NCBI RefSeq assembly: GCF_042242105.1 | Contig: NC_092020.1 | Span: forward strand, 14,387,288 to 14,451,287 | Origin: Pempheris klunzingeri | Taxonomy: Eukaryota; Chordata; Actinopteri; Acropomatiformes; Pempheridae | Reading direction: 5' to 3' | DNA: 64,000 nt | Shown: piece after piece, positions 46,201-64,000 of the stretch | How positions within the stretch are numbered: the stretch's first letter is position 1 | Layout: each line of letters starts with the position of its first letter | Translations under genes and position numbers: made by a program | Notes under the pieces: generated by a model | The model's database searches: none | What the model was told of the DNA's origin: nothing | Seen by the model: the letters and a program-made list of their open reading frames with translations, nothing else

Positions 46201-49200
46201 TAACACCCATCCCTAACACATTATTTTGTCTCTCTGTCAGCAGAAATGTCCCATCTGTGTCCTTTGTGGGATCCAGGGCCACATCCAGAGGGACTGTCCG
46301 GGCCGCCCGTGCCCCAGCTGTGGACTGCCTTCACATGGCTTTAGGCCCTGTGAAAGGCCCCCGCTGTGGAGCCAACACTGCCAGCGCTGTGGGATGTCAG
46401 GACACCTCTTTGATGTGAGTTTGTCCTCCAGTGCCCAGGTCTGGCCCCTGTGAATGTTTGTGTTGGTGCGTTGAAGGAAACTTTGAAAGCATCTGTCAGT
46501 TGTGTGCTGACATATTTTGTAGCTTCAGGCATGCGTGGGCCCTATTTATGAACTTGTGCTTGATCTCAGCAAGCAGTTACTCAAAAGAGTAATTTTCTCT
46601 TTTGTTTTCTTTCCTCAGGCCTGCCCTGATACATGGAGACAATATCACTTGACAGTGAGTTTAAGTCTTAACTTTACTAAGCAGGATGCACAACACTTCT
46701 AACAATTATCTGTCTGGCTGACTGTATTAACAGCAGCAATTTCAGTTTTGAGTGATTTTGTCTAAAATTAGAGAATTAAAGTTATCCAAACAGGAAAGAG
46801 GTGACAAATGAGCATCTTAATCATGTGGTGAAATTTAAAGTTTGAATGCATGGATGTCTTTTGATAAAATGATAAAATAAATCAGCTGAAGTCCCTCTCC
46901 ATGTTTAAAAAAAGTTTTTTGTTTGATCTTTTATTTTCAGATCCAGTTAGGGGCCCCACACAGGCCATGGACAATGCACACCCTCAAACATAAGAAAGCC
47001 CATTGTTACAACTGTTCTGAGAGGGGACATTATGGCTATGTGAGTAGCTGTTAAAAGAATCATTCTCTTACTTTTACCGTCTCTTTTCATTTTGGCTTGA
47101 TCTTCACCTACCTTGACTTGTTATCCATCTCTTTCTCTGCTTTTTTCTTTAAACTGTCTAATTTCATCCTTTCGTTTTCCCTCTGTACAACGTACTATCC
47201 ACCCTCTGTCTGTATCTTCTTTTGGACTAGACTTAACTGTACCTGCCCCTCTTTCATCCTTCACTTTCAATTCCATCTACGGTTTCTTCTCTCTCCCTCA
47301 ATTACTTTTTTTTTTATAACAGCACCGTTCTCAACCATCCTGCATTATTGCTCACTTTTTCTCTTATTCTCCTCCCTGCATTTGTGTGTCTCTGCCTCTC
47401 TGTCGGAATCAGGAGTGTACTAAGAGGAGGATGGTCAATGGTGGTACTCTTCCTTCACTGCCTTATGTGTGCCACTACGACACCATGGAGGACATCATCC
47501 AACTTCGTACCACGATGCAGAAAAGACCCAAAGGTGACAAAACCTTAATTATAGTATAAACAGTATTATTTTTCATCCAATGATGTAAACATTTGTATAA
47601 ATGTGTTTTATCTGTGAATACAATATATAAGGGAGGATTTTGGATTTAATCTTAGCTGATTGGGGAAAAAAAACATCTAGTTTTCTAAGGGTTCCCTTTT
47701 TTAGTGTACATACACCAGTTGGTGCTTTCTCCAGCTACCTATTAATGACAAAACTGTAGCCTTTAGTCAGGAGCAGATGTCCTCAGACACAACTTTCATG
47801 GTCTATTTCAACCCCAACCATGACACCCTCCAGTTGGTGGGTTGGCCAAATCACTGCCCATCTGCCCCTAACTTCCAGCTACTCTCGTCTCTCCAACTTC
47901 ATATCCAGCAAGAGGCACTCTCTCCGCTTCCTGCCCCATCTGCCGAATTCTACCCCTCTTCCCCTTTCAGTTGACACCAAGAATAGTTGCCAAACAGGAG
48001 CTGCAGGGAAGCATCTACAGCCAACCTCAGCAGCGAACAGCCATGCTCTCCATCCTTTTATGTCTGCAGTCCTGCACTAGAGGTTGATTATTTTGAGGTT
48101 TTCGTCTCATGTGCTTCTTAACAACCCTGCTCTGTGGCACTCCGAGTTCCACCATTATCATTTTCTTGTCTTCTGAGGATCACAACACAATGACTTGATG
48201 TAGAGTGGTATTGACCACATCTGGACTTTGCAGCCACTGGTTCCCTTCTGAACAAAGGAGATAGGTCTAATTCTGTCACTGCCCACTTTAAGCACCTCTC
48301 CAATGTGTCAGCTAAGACCAACAAGACTTTATCAGGGTGCCACTTATACTGGCTTTCAGTTAGAGCTGCTTTGACACTTTTTACAGCTTTTACAGCTGGG
48401 GTCCTTTACGCCATCCTCTGTGTGTGCAAGCATGTTATACTGACCGCAGTAGGAGTGAGATATGGAAAGGTTCTAATCTCTACAACTTTACCAATGTTAC
48501 CTCCCACTCAGTGGAGGACCCCGGAGCACAAGAAAATATCTTGTACTCTACATTGAGAAGGAGATCGTTCTGAACCATTTGTCCTCTTCCTTGCGTATAA
48601 AACACCCTCAGACCTTTTCCAGCTCCGTGGTATGGTGCCTTTGACCTAAACACTTCTCATAAGCTTCCTTAGTTGTTGGAGAAGCTTTCAGCTTCTTGTA
48701 TACTTCATAAGGCATACTGCCGGGGCCTGGAACAGCAGATGATCTTGTTCTCCTAACAACGTCTTTGATCTTCCGTAGTGTTGGCTCCTTTGCAGCGAGT
48801 TCAAAAGACCATGTTTCCTGCAAGGGTCACTATGTTTCCTTCCAAGAACTCCTCTACAGCCTCGTTAAGGCTTATCAGGGTGCCTGATGGGTCCTTCTGT
48901 CACCTTTTGATTTTTCTGATGTTCTGCTCTTTTGAGTCTGCACAATTGTTATACCAGGTCTTTGATGCTGTCTCCCTCTTTGACAGAGCTCCTTTCATAT
49001 CTCTTATTCAGGATCTTTGTCTCTCGTCTCAAAAGCTGCATTTGCCACTCTCTTCTATTTGGTTGCCATGCTGCTTGAAGCTGTCCCCTCCTCTCATCTT
49101 TGCCAAATAATTTGTGGGCTAGCTTGTATGTGATGAATGTCAGAGAGTCTATTTTCCTATGAACTGGCTCTGCTGGTTCACCCATCCTAGATGTGGTCAG

Positions 49201-50819
49201 AAGCGCGCTTTGTTGCAGTGGTAACAACACCCAACAGTGATGTCACAGGGTCCTGGAGTACACCTGTACATCACTGCAGCAAAGTCAGATGTTGAAACAG
49301 TGAAGGTCAGCAAAAATGCTCTCCACTCTATACTTTTTAGGCTTATTTGCCTTTACCACTTGCAGTGAGCAGAACAATACACATTATCCTTTTATATGGC
49401 TGTTATGGTGATCTTGTCAGCAGTTACCTATTAAGAGACAGAAGACAAAGTAACATTAGCATTCACCTATGCACTGGCCAATTAACAGTGCTAATTGCTT
49501 GTTTATTAGGTACACCTAGATAAAACAATGCAGTACAATATAAACCATGCCATAAATCCGGCCATCATGAAGGTTATAATAATAAAGTTGAAACTCCTTT
49601 AGAGAGGTCTTTATTCGTCTCAGTGATCATTTTGGAGGATATAGTTTGTGGTGCTGTACAACTGTGTTGCATTATACAGAGAAGTTTGTCATTTAGCCTA
49701 CCCTGAATGATATAAATTGGGTGGCCAAAATAATAGAAACACCTATTAGACTTTAACACAATACAGTTATACAACACTACAAAATACAGCCTTCAAAATG
49801 ACCATACAATTTAATTAATGTGTCTCAAACTGTTTCAATAAAAGCTGAACAGTATCACCTTCATGAAGGGAGGATTTATTGCAGGACTGCTGTATTTGAC
49901 TGCACTTGTTTTAGGAAGAGGCACCTAATTAACTGTCAGATGAGTGTTAATCCAATATTCAGTGTCCTTCATGCTCTGTTTTATCTCGCTCTTGTGCTTT
50001 CTAACTTTTTCTGTCTGTCATTTCATGCTGGGAAGGTAGCGTATTTCGTTTTATCAGTTTTTTTCACTGAGAAAAAACTGCCTACTGTGGTTGAAAATGG
50101 GTGAGAGCAGTGAGAGTGAATCAAACTAGTAAAGTTTACAGGCTGTGAAACCAACATAATGAGCTGAAAGACGCTAAAACACTTTAAAGCTGAGGGTCGA
50201 TTGATAACTGTGTGTTTTTGTCTCTGTGAGCAACCCCTCTCAGATTACACTTTTTAAAATATATATATATATTCTGCAACGATACAGACTAAGAGTGATT
50301 ATCAAGTGAACTTTCTCTATCAATGCTGTGTTTTCAGAGCTTATGAGTGCTGGATCCCTGCCTCTCTCAGACCAGCAGGTGTCTGAACCAACAGGGGAGA
50401 GCGGTGAGGAGAGTCAGCCAGTCCAGGGGAGGAGCAGGTCAAAGGAGATGTCTAGCAGGGCAGGGAAGACGTGGCCAGAAAGGCGCAGAGAGAGACGGGA
50501 GGTGAAGAAGCTGAGGAGAGAGGCTCAAGCCAGACGAGAAGGAGGACTACTGATGAGATCCTTGGGGAACTTTGATGACGAAGTTTGTCCTGCAGATCCC
50601 TTCAGGTCCCCACTCCATGGTCACAAGCAGTCCACACCTCCACCACAGAAGAAGAGGGATGAGGCAGGTGGCAGAAGGAACAGGAAGGGAAGAGAAGCAG
50701 AGAGGTGGAAGAGGAGAGATGGGATAAAACGTGGGGATTTATATCCCCATGGTGACATGGACATCTGTAGTGAAAACCTTCTTTCCCCAAAACAAAGAGT
50801 AAGACACCGAAGGAGATAG
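43253..50819 (+). CDS. zcchc7: Zinc finger CCHC domain-containing protein 7 (Air1/2 homologue)
   Basis: RNA-binding subunit of the nuclear TRAMP-like complex, which with a PAPD/TENT4 poly(A) polymerase and MTR4 marks RNAs for exosome decay. Exons: 43253-43631, 45116-45168, 45582-45692, 46241-46414, 46619-46654, 46941-47039, 47413-47533, 50338-50819; 484 aa (human 543), phases consistent. The N terminus is acidic (residues 2-50). Five CCHC knuckles run from residue 164: CNICNRTGHLAKSC, CVLCGIQGHIQRDC, CPSCGLPSHGFRPC, CQRCGMSGHLFDAC and CYNCSERGHYGYEC. The last exon is basic (Arg/Lys/Glu-rich), probably nuclear targeting. ATG 43253 is the first in-frame Met. Candidate poly(A) signal AATAAA at 51288-51293. 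ZCCHC7 neighbours PAX5 in human, which fits here. Confidence 0.93.
48118..49231 (-). pseudogene. LINE reverse-transcriptase fragment in zcchc7 intron 7
   Basis: Minus-strand open pieces read PTLRKIKDVVRRTRSSAVPG followed by PGSMPYEVYKKL (48,608-48,823), the typical region before the first reverse-transcriptase motifs of fish non-LTR elements. Further pieces with basic and Leu-rich character are at 48,949-49,230 and 48,118-48,324. The frames differ, so it is broken. Clade not determined; edges approximate. Confidence 0.68.
49480..49930. repeat. Interspersed DNA-transposon-like repeat in zcchc7 intron 7
   Basis: Contains ttattaggtacacctagata and gggtggccaaaataatagaa followed by acacctatta. Both phrases resemble ends of short non-autonomous elements frequent in fish. 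Boundaries and family uncertain. Confidence 0.45.
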
Positions 50820-52898
50820 AGTGTGGTTGTTTTTTGTTTTTATTTTTTACAGTACACAAATGTAACAGGATAACAAAAAAATATTTTGCATCCATCTGAT
50901 TTAAAAAAAAAAAATAATAATAATAATAATTGAATACAAGGAACTGTAGAATAGCATATACAGTTGAAGGATGCTCATCTTCCGTGTAACTGGTATGAAT
51001 GCACTTTTGTACTTTAACCTTGTTCTGCAAGTACATCTACTGCTATTTTTACTGGCTGTGCCCATACAGCAACATACAGTATTTTGGAAAATGTTTTTAC
51101 ACCCTATTACTGCTTTTTTGGCTCATGTGTCATGTTGTAGATTGAGGTTTGTTAAACCCATACATAAAATGCCAGTTTTACAATGACTGATTATTTTCTG
51201 CCATTAAAATATTTGAAATCAGATCAGAAGTATGTAACTTCGATCAGTCTTTGTAAAGGATGATATTTATACGAGAAAGACATCGACAATAAACATGAAT
51301 GCCCAGATAACATCGCGTGTAATGCACGTCCACAGACAGAAGATTATTGTGTGGCGTCTAATACGCTGAAGCATAAGAATGGGGGTTTAGGTTTAAATTG
51401 CACATCGGAGGAGACTTTAAGCATCGGCGTATGTTGAGCTCATCTACCTAAACGCTGTTTGAAGCCACTTGGTTTCAAAGCGTCGTCTTATAGTATTTCT
51501 GGTATGAAGCTGCTGAATTATTAATGAACTGAGCAGCTGCCCGGGGTTTGCCAGACTAAAGTAGTCAACTCTGATAACGAGCTGCTAGTAAAACTCGACC
51601 TTGACCGCCGCTAATTAAACAAATCTCTCTCAGGTAGGTGTTGTACGATATTTAATGTCTCCTCACTTTGTTGTTTGAGTGATTTACTTCCAAGCATGTC
51701 ACGTTTAATGCCTTATGTCGAGCTACAGCTCTCTGATCGATTGGATGTGACTTGGCGGTGATGTGAAACTCCCATTGATTGATCTTCACTACACTCCCCG
51801 CTGACCAGAGAAAACACTCGATAGCGAATGCGAGAGGGGATTTAAATTGGACAAATATTGTCCACCTCACTTGAGGGATAAGGTAGCTATCTGTTTTCGC
51901 ATGCGGTCTGAGGTAATCCGGTATTAGCACTGTTTAAGGACTAGCCTAACCTCGACACAGTGCGACGTTAGCTAGCTTGTAATGTCGGCACTGTTGGACT
52001 TGTTTTCCCCTGTAGACTCCGCTTCCTGTTAGCCTTGGGCTAGCTGGAAAATCGAGATTATGCTAATGATCGAGCGGGTATAGTTAGCCAACGCAAAGAG
52101 GTGTAACTTTACTTCTTACATTAGGCGATTTAGTTGTAATTTATCTACGAACTTATGCTAATAACTTTGTTTCACAACCAGCTATCAGGGCAGCGGGTTT
52201 CCTTCAGTTTGCTAATGCTCGACAGCTAGCCATCTTGCTTGTGTTGAGGGGTTTAAGTATTTAACTTGACAAGCTTTTGGTGGCAGAGAGCGAGCGATAT
52301 TAACTTCAGTTGCAGTTTGTTGTTAACATATGCGCCGGCAATGGGGTCACTCTTATAGGACCCAATTAGGTAGGATTAAGACCTTTAAAAATACTTTATT
52401 TTACTGTGGGAGAGCCTGACTGCTCCACTGTGAAGAGACAATAGAGAACCTGAGACTTGCTCAGCTGTTGTTCTGATGACGTTAACGACGAAAACCACTG
52501 ATAACTAACTCAGAGGAAATAGTATTTTGATTATTGTTTTGTCATACCGCATGCTGATATATCTACAATATTTTTGCATACTTGTGTACGTTCAGAAGTG
52601 GTAAAATAAATAGGCGGGTTCCGTCGGAGTGGACGGGGTCGATGCAGATGGTGCTTGTGCGACATATGAGGGCTGTGCTTCCCTGAACCCGCTGCTCGCA
52701 GGTGTCTCATCTCATTACATTCAAACAGCAGCTTTAAATGCCTCAGAAAACACTCGCGGTAGCCGGTCGTCATCAGAGGTAACTAGGTGGATAGAGAGAC
52801 GCGGTGTGAAGAGGGAGGCTCCTGCCCGTTTCTGGACGTCCATCTCTCCAGCTTACCTTCATCACGTCCATCCACCACCGCCCTCCTCATCCCCGGCA
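50820..52898 (+). other. zcchc7 3' UTR, then rnf38 promoter and 5' UTR
   Basis: 50820-51300 is the probable zcchc7 3' end (AAT repeat near 50913-50931, AATAAA at 51288). From about 51,450 the DNA becomes less AT-rich, with a gacgttagctagcttg motif at 51963-51978. 52,620-52,898 is GC-rich and open in the rnf38 frame but has no in-frame ATG, so it is treated as 5' UTR. No other gene seen. Confidence 0.5.
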
Positions 52899-63043
<10,145 letters not shown>

Positions 63044-63151
63044 CCACATGAGGGAGCCAGACACTCTGAATTGTCTGTCAAACACCTTCAGCACTACCTG
63101 CTCCTGATATAATGATACACATGCACATGCTTACACACGCACAGACACACA

Positions 63152-63189
<38 letters not shown>

Positions 63190-63375
63190 ACTCCCTTGTC
63201 TTTTTGTGCAGAAATTCCTGCTTGTTATTCTTTCAGTCTTTATTCCTTCTATCTTGCATTTCATCTGATTTCCACCAGATTACCCATCTATCAGTCTTTC
63301 TTCTCTACACGAAAGCAGGCCTTCACATCTTAACCCTACCTGACCACTATCCTGCTGTGTGTGCGTGTGTACGTC

Positions 63376-63406
<31 letters not shown>

Positions 63407-63754
63407 ACATGTACATGTACATGTACATGTGCATGTGTTGTTTGGTCAGCCCTCTAATGCCGGGCTGTGGTACAAGACTGTGCGTGTGTGTGTGTGAGAG
63501 AGACATTTTTAGATGTCCTGGCGCATGCCTGATTTTCTGTTGTGTATCGGACATGAGTAACGACATTGGAGAGTTTTTGCTCTCATGAGTGACTGACTTT
63601 ACTTCCAGTTTATACGTTTATGCACTGTCTGTCTGTATGCATACTATGTGTGTATGTATGTTATAGACTTAAATCCTTTTCTCTAGTTTGACACTAAGGG
63701 TCCATGTTGCCACTATACTTCTTGGTTGCCTATTTGATCCATTTATTTCAGTAG

Positions 63755-63787
<33 letters not shown>

Positions 63788-64000
63788 GTTGATGTTATTA
63801 CTCAACCATTATAAGTGATTGTTTTCCTGCCTGGCAGTTACCTCATCATTCCGGTTTTGGTCATTGTTCATTACAAGCGCTTCACGGCACTACTTTGAAA
63901 TTAAGCACATTATATATTTTTCTTTTCCTTTTTTCTTAGTAAAAATTAGTTTGTCTGTGACTTTGCAGTGGCACATGTGTTACATATATACATATATCTA
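63044..64000 (+). other. rnf38: rnf38 3' UTR (continues past the window)
   Basis: Contains an AC tract (63152-63188), a GT tract (63379-63405) running into ACATGT repeats (63405-63432), and an ATT tract (63759-63787). No AATAAA followed by a clear end is seen, so the UTR probably extends beyond the window. Confidence 0.6.

Noticed and set aside
47777-48080. Plus-strand open frames after zcchc7 exon 7 that could be an extra exon
   Set aside because: The zcchc7 phase is satisfied by direct joining of 47533 to 50338, and no acceptor-donor pair in phase was found.
52629-52898. In-frame N-terminal extension of rnf38
   Set aside because: The frame is open but begins at a GTG and has no ATG before 52899; treated as 5' UTR.
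63112-63590. Open frames with His-Thr or Cys-Val repeats at the window end
   Set aside because: They are translations of AC and GT microsatellites in the rnf38 3' UTR.

Overview
The window looks like nuclear DNA of a ray-finned (teleost) fish. Small-to-medium GT-AG introns break conserved vertebrate proteins, CA/GT microsatellites are frequent, and several decayed repeats resemble families common in fish. No prokaryotic, viral or organellar genes were seen. All gene models were built by hand by joining open exons at splice sites and checking phase and family similarity; no search was run.

Layout. 1-6.96 kb (+): 3' part of a syntaxin-3 gene with two alternative SNARE exons and three alternative membrane-anchor exons. 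8.4-20.9 kb (+): complete kdm2a, a JmjC histone H3K36 demethylase (22 coding exons, 1,313 aa). 21.1-29.5 kb (+): complete ankrd13d, a ubiquitin-binding endocytic adaptor (16 coding exons, 629 aa). 29.5-31.9 kb: intergenic, with a dead Tc1-like transposon and old repeats. 32.0-35.1 kb (-): complete STAP-family PH-SH2 adaptor (10 coding exons, 388 aa). 35.1-38.2 kb: intergenic. 38.2-41.8 kb (-): compact, highly diverged Pax2/5/8-class gene (6 exons, about 244 aa) with no homeodomain remnant found. 43.2-51.3 kb (+): zcchc7, a zinc-knuckle RNA-surveillance protein (8 coding exons, 484 aa), head-to-head with the Pax gene. 51.5-64 kb (+): rnf38, a RING-H2 E3 ligase (12 coding exons, 637 aa).

In human, STX3, KDM2A and ANKRD13D lie on 11q12-q13, while PAX5, ZCCHC7 and RNF38 lie together on 9p13. 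The window therefore joins two conserved blocks. The head-to-head Pax/zcchc7 arrangement and the nearby rnf38 identify the odd Pax gene as a likely pax5 duplicate. It keeps a paired domain and octapeptide, has lost a conserved cysteine of the paired domain, and has a shortened tail. This is the most unusual object in the window.

The genes do not form one pathway. They cover membrane fusion (stx3), chromatin (kdm2a), receptor endocytosis (ankrd13d), tyrosine-kinase signalling (STAP), transcription (Pax), nuclear RNA decay (zcchc7) and ubiquitylation (rnf38).
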